Positions 17,382 through 25,679 of a stretch of 64,000 bases of DNA are shown one piece after another (the stretch's first letter is position 1; every line of letters starts with the position of its first letter). Made by a program: the position numbers and the translations under genes. The stretch lies in contig NZ_FCOM02000017.1 of NCBI RefSeq assembly GCF_001544695.2, forward strand, positions 62,001 to 126,000, given 5' to 3'. The DNA is from Caballeronia arvi (lineage in GTDB: Bacteria > Pseudomonadota > Gammaproteobacteria > Burkholderiales > Burkholderiaceae). The notes beneath the pieces were generated by a model. The model saw only the letters and a list, made by a program, of their open reading frames with translations. It made no database searches and was not told where the DNA came from.

Positions 17382-18443
17382 CTATTGCATGAACTTGAGC
17401 CAGCGCGCCTTCGCCTGAATGCCCGGTTCCGATGCCCACCATTCCTCCGACAACAACGCCTGCTTCGCCGCATTCGCGGGCGCGCTCGGCAATTCGGCCG
17501 CGCGCTTTTCAGTGATCTTGCCGGTCTTGAATGCGGCAGGATTGCCGGGGCCGTAATCGATATACAACGGCAGATTCGCCTGCAATTCCGGCGATACGGC
17601 GGCATTCAGGAAGCGCACCGCGTCATTCATGTTCGGCGCATTCTTCAAAATGCAGAGCTGCGTGTTTTGCAGAATGCCATCGTTGAACGTGAAGGCGACG
17701 TCGGGAACGTCCTTCATCACGGCGCTCGCGCGGCCGTTCCAGATCATCGTCATGTCGACTTCGCCGTCGTGCAGCAATTGCGCCGACTGCCCGCCCGAGG
17801 TCCACCATACCGTGATGTTCGGCTTGATCTGTTCGAGCTTCTTGAACGCGCGATCCACATCGAGCGGATACAGCTTGTCGCGCGGCACGCCATCGGCGAG
17901 CAACGCGGCTTCGAGCACGGTCGTCGGGTCGTTGCGCAAGGCACGCGTGCCGGGGAAGTTCTTCACGTCCCAGAAGTCCTTCCAGTTTTGCGGCACCTTC
18001 TTCAGCGTCTTCTTGTTATAGGCGATGACCGTCGAATAGAACTCGTACGCCACTGAATACGGCGTGCGATATTTCTCGGGAATGGCCGCCGCATTGGGAA
18101 TCTTCGAGAAGTCGAGCTTTTCCAACAGGCCTTCGCGACCGCCGCGCAGACAATTCGATGTCGGCGTATCGACCACATCCCAGATCGGCTTGCCGGTCGC
18201 GCCTTGCGCCTTGATCTGCGGCCACGCATCCGGAATGCTGTCCTGATTGATCGTGATGCCGAGCTCTTTCGCGGCGGGATCGAGTATCGCCTTCGTCTGC
18301 GCTTCCTGATACGCGCCGCCTTGCGATACGAACGTGATCTTGCCCGCGGCGAACGCCGGCGCCGTTCCCGCGATGGACAGCAGCAATGTCATCGCGAGCG
18401 GGCGAACGGGAATGAGCGGGCAGCGAAACCTTGCAATCTTCAT
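17382..18443 (-). CDS. ABC transporter substrate-binding protein, polyamine type (PotD/PotF-like), system B
   Basis: 353 residues. Signal peptide with cleavage near APAFA|AGK, then the opening KITFVSQGGAYQEAQ of the SBP_bac_8-type family; WDVVDTPTSNCLRG and WTSGGQSAQLLHDGEVDMTM are ligand-lobe blocks. The start is the ATG at 18443 (a GTG lies directly before it) with GAGG upstream. It serves the importer whose ATPase and permeases are on the opposite strand at 9305-14207. It has its own candidate promoter and LysR box at 18546-18612. Family calls of 'spermidine/putrescine' are broad; many members bind other amines or amino acids. Confidence 0.9.
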   Translation of the reverse strand: MKIARFRCPLIPVRPLAMTLLLSIAGTAPAFAAGKITFVSQGGAYQEAQTKAILDPAAKELGITINQDSIPDAWPQIKAQGATGKPIWDVVDTPTSNCLRGGREGLLEKLDFSKIPNAAAIPEKYRTPYSVAYEFYSTVIAYNKKTLKKVPQNWKDFWDVKNFPGTRALRNDPTTVLEAALLADGVPRDKLYPLDVDRAFKKLEQIKPNITVWWTSGGQSAQLLHDGEVDMTMIWNGRASAVMKDVPDVAFTFNDGILQNTQLCILKNAPNMNDAVRFLNAAVSPELQANLPLYIDYGPGNPAAFKTGKITEKRAAELPSAPANAAKQALLSEEWWASEPGIQAKARWLKFMQ

Positions 18444-18545
18444 CACGGCGTTTTCCTCGACAAGGTTGAAGCAGTGGACGTCTTGCAGGTCGCGCGGTCC
18501 CGCCCGCCTTCAACGTCAAGCGGGGACGACGCGAGGATGAATAAA

Positions 18546-18574
18546 AATATATTGAGTCAAATAGAAGCCGGCAA
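18546..18574 (-). promoter_or_regulatory. Predicted promoter of the binding-protein/GMC operon
   Basis: Read on the minus strand: TTGCCG (18574-18569), 17-base spacer, TATATT (18551-18546; five of six consensus bases). It points at the binding-protein gene starting at 18443. Same -35 hexamer and spacer length as the promoter at 9239. Confidence 0.5.
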
Positions 18575-18595
18575 CGCCGGAATTGTTGGAGTGAC

Positions 18596-18612
18596 CATGA
18601 CCTGATGTTATG
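18596..18612. promoter_or_regulatory. Second copy of the predicted LysR box
   Basis: CATGACCTGATGTTATG differs from the 9201 copy at two central positions (15 of 17 identical) and keeps the arms and T-N11-A form. Its centre is 32.5 bases from the centre of the -35 element at 18569, exactly as in the first copy. Inner CCTGA/TCAGG and outer TGACCA/TGGTCA repeats surround it. Confidence 0.6.
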
Positions 18613-18641
18613 TCAGGGCATTGGTCACGAACTATGCGTTT

Positions 18642-18986
18642 TTAAAAGATCACGTAGACCTTGCGCATGGTTTCATCGACTTCCCATGTGCCTTCCGTGT
18701 TCGCCGCGAAGAAAAGCGTGTCGCCGCCGCTGAAGTGAACGGTATTTTCGCCATCGGGCGTGAAGCGGCCGCTGCCCGCCAGAAAATGCATGACTTCCGC
18801 CTGCTTGACCGCGCGTCGATACGTGCCGGGCGTGCATTCGAACACGCCTGTATCGATCGCCTCGCTGCCCGGAATGACTTTCTGCACGCCGGATATCCTG
18901 ATCTCCGGCGTGCCCGGAAGTCCGGCCGTGCCCCAATCTTCCAATCCGTTTATCGCAATGCTTTGCTTGATCTGCTGAACTTTCAT
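18642..18986 (-). CDS. Small cupin-domain protein
   Basis: 114 residues forming one cupin barrel: motif 1 region around EVMHFLAGSGRFTPDG and motif 2 around VHFSGGDTLFFAANTEGTWEV. Such proteins resemble the 'DUF861' cupins often found beside amino-acid and ureide catabolic genes. It is the last gene of the minus-strand set 22528-18642, 10 bases after the deacylase. No catalytic role can be assigned; a metal-binding isomerase, a small-molecule sensor or a helper for the deacylase product are possible. Confidence 0.8.
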   Translation of the reverse strand: MKVQQIKQSIAINGLEDWGTAGLPGTPEIRISGVQKVIPGSEAIDTGVFECTPGTYRRAVKQAEVMHFLAGSGRFTPDGENTVHFSGGDTLFFAANTEGTWEVDETMRKVYVIF

Positions 18987-18996
18987 GATGTGGTCT

Positions 18997-19977
18997 TCAA
19001 TGGGATTTGATTCGACGTTCGATCTTGCCGAGCCGCACGACCGTCACGCCCGGCCGCAACTGACGCAGCGACGGCATCACGAGCATGCAATCGTCGTAGG
19101 GTGTCTTCACAGGCTCGCCATCCGACCAACCGATCACGCTGCCCGCTTCGGGAAACACTTCGAGGCCGGTGTAATCGTCGGCGAAACGGAAGTCCATGCT
19201 CTTCGCGACGACAGGTTCCGTCACGCGCACGACGAGCATTTCTTCGGGCGATGGCTGTATCCAGTCCGCAGGCAAGTCTTCTTTATCGACGATGCCGGAT
19301 AGCACGAGAAAGCGCGCGGTCACATCGCGCGCGACCGTTACCGCGTTCGCTTCCCAGTGCTGTCCGCATTCGATGAGCAACGCGTTCTTCGCACTCGCCG
19401 GATCGCCGAAGCCTTCGTAATCGCGCATACGCCGGCCTTCGGGATGACCTTCGTCGCAGATGACGGTCGCGGGCGTGCCGAGCTTCGCCGACAATTCGAT
19501 GCCTTTATCCAGCGGCCCGGCGACGATCAAGGGCTTGCTCTTTTCATGCATCGAATGGAGATCGAGCAGCAGATCCACAGTGTCGATGACAGGCCGCATC
19601 GCACGGGCGCGGCGCAGTTCGCTCGAATCGCGCGACGTATCGTCGAGCGCCTGCGCGGTCCATACGCGATTGAAGTCCTGATCGACGAAGCGCGATGCGT
19701 CCGGCTTGTCCGCGTCGAAGCGCTTATACGCATCGACATTCGCGAAGGCCAGCGTGAGCTTGCCTTTACGCGGGCGCAACTGCGCGCGCAGCAACGCATC
19801 GACCACGATTGCGCCGCACACTTCATTGCCGTGCGTGAGGGCGTTGATCATCACATGCGGACCGTCGACGCCCGAATCGAACGTATGCACATACGGCACG
19901 CCCTTATTGCCTGATGCGTGTGCGCCGATATCGGGAAACGCAATCTCGATCGGGTATGCGTTCAAATGCGCGTTCAT
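18997..19977 (-). CDS. Zinc-dependent deacylase, succinylglutamate desuccinylase/aspartoacylase family
   Basis: 326 residues. The zinc ligands are visible: His49 and Glu52 in NALTHGNEV and His141 in LLDLHSMHEK; a late LIECGQHWE block supplies the catalytic Glu seen in this family. The family removes an acyl group from an N-acyl amino acid or amine (aspartoacylase, AstE, N-acetyldiaminobutyrate deacetylase DoeB). The start overlaps the stop of the aldehyde dehydrogenase gene (ATGA). It suggests that the pathway handles an N-acylated intermediate. Ectoine use is unlikely because no DoeA-type hydrolase is nearby. Confidence 0.87.
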   Translation of the reverse strand: MNAHLNAYPIEIAFPDIGAHASGNKGVPYVHTFDSGVDGPHVMINALTHGNEVCGAIVVDALLRAQLRPRKGKLTLAFANVDAYKRFDADKPDASRFVDQDFNRVWTAQALDDTSRDSSELRRARAMRPVIDTVDLLLDLHSMHEKSKPLIVAGPLDKGIELSAKLGTPATVICDEGHPEGRRMRDYEGFGDPASAKNALLIECGQHWEANAVTVARDVTARFLVLSGIVDKEDLPADWIQPSPEEMLVVRVTEPVVAKSMDFRFADDYTGLEVFPEAGSVIGWSDGEPVKTPYDDCMLVMPSLRQLRPGVTVVRLGKIERRIKSH

Positions 19978-21446
19978 TCGAGGCCGCCCTGACAGAGATA
20001 TTTGATCGACAGATAATCGTCGAGACCGTACTTCGAGCCTTCGCGTCCATAGCCCGATTCCTTCACGCCGCCGAACGGCGCGGCTTCGCTCGAAATCGCG
20101 CCTTCGTTGATGCCGACCAGGCCCGTTTCGAGCAGACGCGACACGCGATCGATGCGCTTCGCGTTCTGGCTATAGAAGTACGATGCGAGGCCGAACGGCG
20201 TGTCGTTGGCGACGCGAAGGGCTTCCTCTTCATCATCGAAGCGGAAGAGCGGCACGACCGGGCCGAACGTTTCCTCGCAGCTCAGCTGCATCTCGGGCGT
20301 GGCGTCGGCGAGCACGGTCGGCGCGTAGTAGTTCGGGCCGCGTTCGGAAAGGCGCTTGCCGCCGGTGAGCACACGCGCGCCGCGTTTAACGGCATCGTTC
20401 ACATGGCGCTCGATCTTCTCGACAGCGCGCGCGTTGATCATCGGGCCGATCTGCGCATCGGCGTCGGTGGCGGGGGCGACCTTCAATGCAGCGACGCGCT
20501 TCGTCAGCAACTCCGCGAATTTGTCATAGACGGACGATTGCACGTACACGCGATTCGGGCATACACAGGTCTGCCCGCCATTGCGGAACTTCGATGCCAT
20601 CAGTCCCGTGACGGCGGCGTCGAGATCGGCGTCGTCGAACACGATGAAGGGCGCGTTGCCGCCGAGTTCCAGCGACAGCTTCTTCAACGTACCCGCCGAT
20701 TCGCGCGCGAGATACTTGCCCACCGGCGTCGAGCCAGTGAAGGTGATCTTGCGCACGCGGCCGTCTTCGAGCCAGTCGGCGACGGCTTCCTGCGCGTTTT
20801 CGCGCGATGCGCTGATCAGATTCAACGCGCCCGCCGGCACGCCCGCTTCATGCGCGAGCATCACGAGCGCAAGCGCGGTGAGCGGCGTGTCTTCAGCCGG
20901 CTTGCCGATGACCGTGCAGCCCGCCGCGAGCGCGGGCGCGATCTTGCGCGCGATCATCGCGAGCGGAAAATTCCACGGCGTGATGGCCGCGACGATGCCC
21001 ACCGGCTCCTTCACCGCGCTCATGCGCTTGCCGCGCTGCTGCTGCGGAATGATGTCGCCATAGATGCGCGTGGCTTCATCGGCGAACCAGGCGACATACG
21101 ATGCGCCATACATCACTTCGCCGCGTCCTTCCGCGAAAGGCTTGCCTTGTTCGAGCGAGATGAGACGCCCGAGCGCATCCGCGTTCTCGACGATCAGCGC
21201 ATGCCAGCGATGCAGCACGGCCGCGCGATCCTTCGGCAAGGTATCGCGCCAGGCGGGGAAGGCGCGCGCGGCAGCATCGGTGGCGGCGCGTGCATCGGCG
21301 GGGCCGCTGTCGGCCACTTGCGTGATGGTTTCGCCCGTCGCCGGGTCCGTGACCGCGAAGCGTTTGCCGCTCGCCGCGGGCACCCATTTACCGTCGATGA
21401 AGTTATCGGCGTGAATCAATTCCTTCAGTTCATAACGCTTGGTCAT
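19974..21446 (-). CDS. gabD: NAD(P)-dependent succinate-semialdehyde dehydrogenase-type aldehyde dehydrogenase
   Basis: 490 residues, typical of GabD. It has the NADP-site block ITPWNFPLAMIARKIAPALAAGCT, the Glu region LELGGNAPFIVF, and the catalytic Cys294 in GGQTCVCPNR, a pattern characteristic of succinate-semialdehyde and glutarate-semialdehyde dehydrogenases. The start at ATG 21446 has a GGAG ribosome site; the TTG at 21458 is less likely. With the class III aminotransferase at 23176 it could form an omega-amino-acid route (amine to semialdehyde to dicarboxylate). The exact chain length of the semialdehyde is not visible. Confidence 0.88.
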   Translation of the reverse strand: MTKRYELKELIHADNFIDGKWVPAASGKRFAVTDPATGETITQVADSGPADARAATDAAARAFPAWRDTLPKDRAAVLHRWHALIVENADALGRLISLEQGKPFAEGRGEVMYGASYVAWFADEATRIYGDIIPQQQRGKRMSAVKEPVGIVAAITPWNFPLAMIARKIAPALAAGCTVIGKPAEDTPLTALALVMLAHEAGVPAGALNLISASRENAQEAVADWLEDGRVRKITFTGSTPVGKYLARESAGTLKKLSLELGGNAPFIVFDDADLDAAVTGLMASKFRNGGQTCVCPNRVYVQSSVYDKFAELLTKRVAALKVAPATDADAQIGPMINARAVEKIERHVNDAVKRGARVLTGGKRLSERGPNYYAPTVLADATPEMQLSCEETFGPVVPLFRFDDEEEALRVANDTPFGLASYFYSQNAKRIDRVSRLLETGLVGINEGAISSEAAPFGGVKESGYGREGSKYGLDDYLSIKYLCQGGLE

Positions 21447-21463
21447 GATCGTCTCCAAATAAA

Positions 21464-22528
21464 TCAGGCGAGCAATTGCGCGATGGCCGCGCCGACTTCC
21501 GCGGTGTTCGCCTTGCCGCCGAGATCGCCGGTATGCGGGCCTTCCTTCAACACTGCGGAGATCGCGGACAGCATCGCGTCATGCGCTTCGCGCTCGCCGA
21601 GAAAATCGAGCATCATCGCGGCGGACCAGATCATCGCGACCGGATTGGCAATGCCCTTGCCCGCGATATCCGGCGCCGATCCATGCACCGGCTCGAACAG
21701 CGACGGGAAGTTGCGCTCCGGATTCATGTTCGCCGATGGTGCAATGCCGATCGTGCCCGTGCATGCGGGGCCGAGATCCGAAAGAATGTCGCCGAAAAGA
21801 TTGGTTGCGACGACCACATCGAAGCGATCCGGATTCAGCACGAAGCGCGCGCACAGAATGTCGATGTGCTGCTTGTCCCATTTGATCTCGGGATATTGCC
21901 CGGCGATTTCGGCAGCGCGCGCATCCCACCACGGCATGCTGATCGAAATGCCATTGCTCTTCGTCGCGACGGTGATTTTCTTCTCGCGCTTTTGCGCGAG
22001 ATCGAATGCGAACTTCAGCACGCGTTCCGCGCCGTGGCGCGTGAAGATCGAAGTCTGCGAGACGAACTCGCGCTCGGTGCCTTCGAACGATACGCCGCCC
22101 ACCGCCGAATACTCGCCTTCGGTGTTCTCGCGCACGATCATGAAGTCGATATCGCCCGCCTTGCGATTCGCAAGCGGCGAAGGCACGCCATCGAACAGGC
22201 GCGCCGGACGCAGATTGATGTATTGATCGAACTCGCGGCGAAACTTCAGCAGCGAGCCCCACAGCGAGATATGGTCCGGAACGGTATCGGGCCAGCCCAC
22301 TGCGCCGAACAGAATCGCATCGGCGTCCTGCAGTTGGGCTTTCCAGTCGTCCGGCATCATCTGGCCATGCTGCGCGTAGTAGTCGCAGCTTGCCCACTCG
22401 ATATGCTGGTACTCGAGCGCGATATCGAAACGCTTGCTGACGGCATCGAGCGCGCGCAATGCTTCGGGCATCACTTCCTTGCCGATGCCGTCGCCGGGGA
22501 TCACGGCAATACGATAGGTGCTGGACAT
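21464..22528 (-). CDS. Tartrate dehydrogenase / isopropylmalate dehydrogenase family protein
   Basis: 354 residues of the beta-decarboxylating dehydrogenase family: N-terminal IAVIPGDGIGKEVMPEAL, the metal/substrate block IVRENTEGEYS, and a C-terminal EPVHGSAPDIAGKGIANP. This order and length match TtuC-type tartrate dehydrogenase/decarboxylase, also called D-malate dehydrogenase. The gap to gabD is 17 bases, so they are likely co-transcribed. It may oxidise a hydroxy-dicarboxylate made downstream of the semialdehyde dehydrogenase. LeuB is unlikely because no leuCD genes are near. Confidence 0.86.
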   Translation of the reverse strand: MSSTYRIAVIPGDGIGKEVMPEALRALDAVSKRFDIALEYQHIEWASCDYYAQHGQMMPDDWKAQLQDADAILFGAVGWPDTVPDHISLWGSLLKFRREFDQYINLRPARLFDGVPSPLANRKAGDIDFMIVRENTEGEYSAVGGVSFEGTEREFVSQTSIFTRHGAERVLKFAFDLAQKREKKITVATKSNGISISMPWWDARAAEIAGQYPEIKWDKQHIDILCARFVLNPDRFDVVVATNLFGDILSDLGPACTGTIGIAPSANMNPERNFPSLFEPVHGSAPDIAGKGIANPVAMIWSAAMMLDFLGEREAHDAMLSAISAVLKEGPHTGDLGGKANTAEVGAAIAQLLA

Positions 22529-22634
22529 GTGCTACTCCGCGTGAAGTTATAGACGAGTTATCGACGTGAAAAAGCACGCGCGTGCAAATAAGCGCGAGCG
22601 TGCGTTCGAACAAAATAAGTTAGAGGCGGGCGCC

Positions 22635-23132
22635 TCAGTGATGGTTCTGCGAGAAGAGCGTTTCGAGCGGGTAATGCGTCTTCACGAACGACGTCTTGAT
22701 GATGACGTAGCTGAAGTACTTCTCGATGCCGATACCGCGCTCCAGCAGCCCTTCGATGATGCTTTGGTAATGACTCACGCTGCGCGTGACGAACTTGAGC
22801 AGATAGTCGTAACCGCCGCTCGCCAGATGACATTCGACGATCTCGTCGACATCCTTCACGGCATTCACGAAGTTGATGAAGTCCTCGCGGCGATGATCCG
22901 CGAGGGTGACTTCCGTGAAAACCACTTGCACGTCGCCGAGCTTTTCGAGCTGAATCTGCGCGCCATAACCTACGATATAACCCGCCTTTTCCAGCCGCTT
23001 CACGCGAATCAGGCAAGGGCTGGGCGACAGACCGACCGCATCGGCGAGCTCCACGTTGGTGATGCGCCCGCGCTTCTGCAATTGCGAGAGGATACGCAGA
23101 TCGATTCGGTCCAGCTTGCTGTCGTTGCTCAT
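22635..23132 (-). CDS. Lrp/AsnC-family transcriptional regulator
   Basis: 165 residues with the N-terminal helix-turn-helix (DRIDLRILSQLQKRGRITN, then VELADAVGLSPSPCLIRVKRL) and the C-terminal RAM/effector domain (VVFTEVTLADHRREDF ... VECHLASGGYDYLLKF). It lies between the aminotransferase gene and the dehydrogenase operon, on the same strand as both, so it may regulate either. Amino-acid sensing is the norm for the family. Confidence 0.9.
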   Translation of the reverse strand: MSNDSKLDRIDLRILSQLQKRGRITNVELADAVGLSPSPCLIRVKRLEKAGYIVGYGAQIQLEKLGDVQVVFTEVTLADHRREDFINFVNAVKDVDEIVECHLASGGYDYLLKFVTRSVSHYQSIIEGLLERGIGIEKYFSYVIIKTSFVKTHYPLETLFSQNHH

Positions 23133-23175
23133 CGCGGCGGGGTTGGTCTCGCATGTCGGCGGTCGGTCGATGTTA

Positions 23176-24585
23176 TCACGCAGCCGCGCGCGAACTGAAG
23201 CCCGATCCGCCCTTCAATGCGTCGCGCACCTCGCTTTGCGCGAGAACATCGTCGAGCGTTTTCGTGAGGCGCTCGAACAGCATGTCGAAGTTGGCTTCGG
23301 TATAGCAGAGCGCCGGCGCGAAGCCGAGAATGTTATCGCCGAAAGCGCGAAACACGAGGCCGTTGCCATAGGCTGCTGCCGCGATGCGATCCGGCAGTTT
23401 CAGCGCTGCATCGAAGCCGCGCTTGCTGTCTTTATCGGCGACGAGTTCGAGCGCGCCGAGCAAGCCGCGATGACGCGAATCGCCGACGAGCGGATGCGCG
23501 AGCAATGCATCGAGCCCTTGCGCGAAACGCGGCGCCCGCGCCTGGCCGTTCGCGAGCAGGCCGCCTTCGTGATAGAGCCGCATGACTTCGAGGCCGATGG
23601 CCGCACTCACCGGATGCGCCGAGTACGTGTGACCATGACCGACGGGAGCGGACATGTCACCGCCATCCTTGATGCCCTGATAGACCGCATCGGACATGAG
23701 GACCGCGCCCATCGGCGCATAGCCCGCGGTGAGGCCCTTGGCGACCGTCATCAGATCCGGCTCGACGCCTTCGCCTTCGCACGCGAACAGGGGACCGGTG
23801 CGGCCGAAGCCCGTGATGACTTCATCGGCGACGAAGAGAATGTCGAGCTTGCGGCATGCTTCGCGCATCGCCTTCAACCAGCCTGCGGGCGGCACGATCA
23901 CGCCGCCCGAGCCTTGAATCGGCTCGCAGAAGAAGGCCGCGACATTGTCCGCGCCCAGCTCCGCGACCTTCGCTTCGAGCGCTTGCACGGAAGCCGCGAT
24001 CAATGCGGCGTCGTCGGCGTAGTCGTTGCGATACGCATACGGCGACGGAATGTGATGCTGCGTCGGCAGCGGCAGATCGAAGTTGCGATGGAACGCGGGC
24101 AACGCAGTCAGCCCCGCGCCGATCGACGACGAACCGTGATAGCCGCGTTGCAGCGCGATGAAATGCTTCTTCGAAGGACGGCCGGTCGCGTTGTAGTAGT
24201 GCGTGATGAAGCGCAGCGCCGAATCGACGGCATCCGAGCCGCCGAGCGTGAAGTACACGTGTTGCAGCGATGCGGGCGCGAGCTCGGCGAGCTTCGCGGC
24301 CAGTTCGATCGCGGGCTCGGAGCCGAAGTGGAAATAGCCGGTCGCGTAGGGCAGCTTCGCCATCTGCTTCGCGGCGGCCTCGACGATGCTCGCGTGGCCA
24401 TAACCCGTGTTCACGCACCACAGGCCCGAGAATGCGTCGAGCAGTTCCTTGCCTTCGATATCGCGCAGGAACACGCCATCGGCGGAATCGAGCACGGTGA
24501 CGCCACGCGCCTCATGCGCGCGATAGCTGACGACGGGGTGGATCAGATGTTTGCGGTCGGACTCGACAAGCGATTGGTTCGGCAT
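23176..24585 (-). CDS. Class III pyridoxal-phosphate aminotransferase (omega-amino acid/putrescine type)
   Basis: 469 residues. The fold-type I class III blocks are present: GLWCVNTGYGH near the N-terminus, GYHGSSSIGAGL (PLP phosphate), PIQGSGGVIVPP, the LFVADEVITGFGRTG signature, and the PLP lysine in TVAKGLTAGYAPMG. It resembles omega-amino acid:pyruvate and putrescine:pyruvate (SpuC-type) transaminases. ATG 24585 (MPNQSL) is preferred to the upstream in-frame start at 24636. It probably makes a semialdehyde for the dehydrogenase at 19974. The Lrp gene follows by 43 bases. Confidence 0.88.
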   Translation of the reverse strand: MPNQSLVESDRKHLIHPVVSYRAHEARGVTVLDSADGVFLRDIEGKELLDAFSGLWCVNTGYGHASIVEAAAKQMAKLPYATGYFHFGSEPAIELAAKLAELAPASLQHVYFTLGGSDAVDSALRFITHYYNATGRPSKKHFIALQRGYHGSSSIGAGLTALPAFHRNFDLPLPTQHHIPSPYAYRNDYADDAALIAASVQALEAKVAELGADNVAAFFCEPIQGSGGVIVPPAGWLKAMREACRKLDILFVADEVITGFGRTGPLFACEGEGVEPDLMTVAKGLTAGYAPMGAVLMSDAVYQGIKDGGDMSAPVGHGHTYSAHPVSAAIGLEVMRLYHEGGLLANGQARAPRFAQGLDALLAHPLVGDSRHRGLLGALELVADKDSKRGFDAALKLPDRIAAAAYGNGLVFRAFGDNILGFAPALCYTEANFDMLFERLTKTLDDVLAQSEVRDALKGGSGFSSRAAA

Positions 24586-24706
24586 GATGCGGCTCTCTCT
24601 TCGCGAAGGGGTCGGAATGGCTCTTGACCGTTTCATACTAGCCGCGAAGCCCCAACGCGCGCATCGCCAAAAAAATCGTCAAAGAGAGCAAATGCGCTTT
24701 TTTCGG

Positions 24707-24737
24707 GGCGTGCGCAGCATTTTGTGCTGCGCACGCC
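24707..24737 (-). other. Perfect 13-bp hairpin downstream of the GhrA-like gene
   Basis: GGCGTGCGCAGCA at 24707-24719 pairs perfectly with 24725-24737 across a 5-base loop. It begins 12 bases after the stop of the gene ending at 24749. On the minus strand it is followed by an A-run, not a U-run, so it is not a standard intrinsic terminator; it could stabilise the mRNA 3' end or act with Rho. Confidence 0.5.
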
Positions 24738-24748
24738 GTGCGCTGGCT

Positions 24749-25675
24749 TCAGTAGCCGCGCGTGCGGTCGATCGCGCCGATCAGCGGCAGGCCCGCGCGA
24801 TGGCGGCGCAGGTTGTCCAGCACCACATCGACGGCGGTTTCCGGACGCGTCGCGCTCGCGATATGCGGCGTCAGACGGACGCGCGGATGTGTCCAGAAAG
24901 CATGCTCGCGGGGCAAAGGCTCGGGATCGGTGACATCGAGAATCGCGGCATGAAGATGGCCGCTGTTCAACGCGTCGAGCAGATCCGGCTGAACGACGTG
25001 CGGGCCGCGTCCCACGTTGATGAACGATGCGCCTCTCGGCAGCCTGTCGAATACGCGCTTGTCGATGAGACCGCGCGTCGCGTCCGTGAGCGGCAACAGG
25101 CACACGAGGATATCGGTGCGGGCGAGAAAGGCATCGAAAGAATCGGCGCCCGCGAAACATTCGACGCCTTCTATCTCGTGCGCAGAACGGCTCCAGCCCG
25201 CGCAACGAAAGCCGAACAGTTTCAGCGTCTTCAATACGGCGGTGCCGAGCATGCCGAGGCCGAGCACGCCAACGCGGCGCGTCGATGCGGCGCGCACGGG
25301 CATTTCGCGCCATACGCGTTCGCGTTGCAGCGCGGCGTAATCGAAGAGATCGCGATGAATCGTGAGCACCGATTGCGTCACGTACTCGACCATGCCTTCA
25401 ACGATGCCCGGCTCCGTCATCCGCACCACGGCGATATGCGGCGGCACGCCCGAGAGATCGAACTGATCGATGCCCGCGCCCGTCGAGAAGATCACTTCGA
25501 GATTGGGAAAGGTTTGCGTGACATCGGCGGGCGGTTCCCACGCGGCGAGATAGCGCACGGCGGCGGGATCGCCGATATCGGGCCATAAACGGAACGGCAC
25601 GTCCGGCGCTTTCTCCGCGAAGAACTGCGCCCACTGCCTGCCGCGTTCGGGATTGGCTTTATAGAGGATCGTCAT
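24749..25675 (-). CDS. ghrA: 2-hydroxyacid dehydrogenase, glyoxylate/hydroxypyruvate reductase A-like
   Basis: 308 residues. The NAD(P) motif is VGVLGLGMLGTAVLKTL with the catalytic Arg/Glu/His region later (INVGRGPHVVQPDLL ... ILDVTDPEPLP ... LTPHIASATRP). The divergent N-terminal domain without the usual LxxxD pattern matches GhrA rather than GhrB or SerA. ATG 25675 is the first plausible start; the longer frame is not protein-like. It lies 4 bases after the GNAT gene stop, so these two are one transcript. Likely reaction: glyoxylate or hydroxypyruvate to the hydroxyacid. Confidence 0.85.
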   Translation of the reverse strand: MTILYKANPERGRQWAQFFAEKAPDVPFRLWPDIGDPAAVRYLAAWEPPADVTQTFPNLEVIFSTGAGIDQFDLSGVPPHIAVVRMTEPGIVEGMVEYVTQSVLTIHRDLFDYAALQRERVWREMPVRAASTRRVGVLGLGMLGTAVLKTLKLFGFRCAGWSRSAHEIEGVECFAGADSFDAFLARTDILVCLLPLTDATRGLIDKRVFDRLPRGASFINVGRGPHVVQPDLLDALNSGHLHAAILDVTDPEPLPREHAFWTHPRVRLTPHIASATRPETAVDVVLDNLRRHRAGLPLIGAIDRTRGY

Positions 25676-25679
25676 TCGC

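Noticed and set aside
18997..19977. Ectoine catabolism (deacylase as DoeB)
   Set aside because: No ectoine hydrolase (DoeA) and no ectoine-type ehu/teaABC importer genes are present, so the zinc deacylase alone does not support it.
19914..22226. A 770-codon plus-strand open frame
   Set aside because: Covers the deacylase, gabD and ttuC-like genes in antisense; those have intact catalytic motifs and ribosome sites, while this frame has neither.
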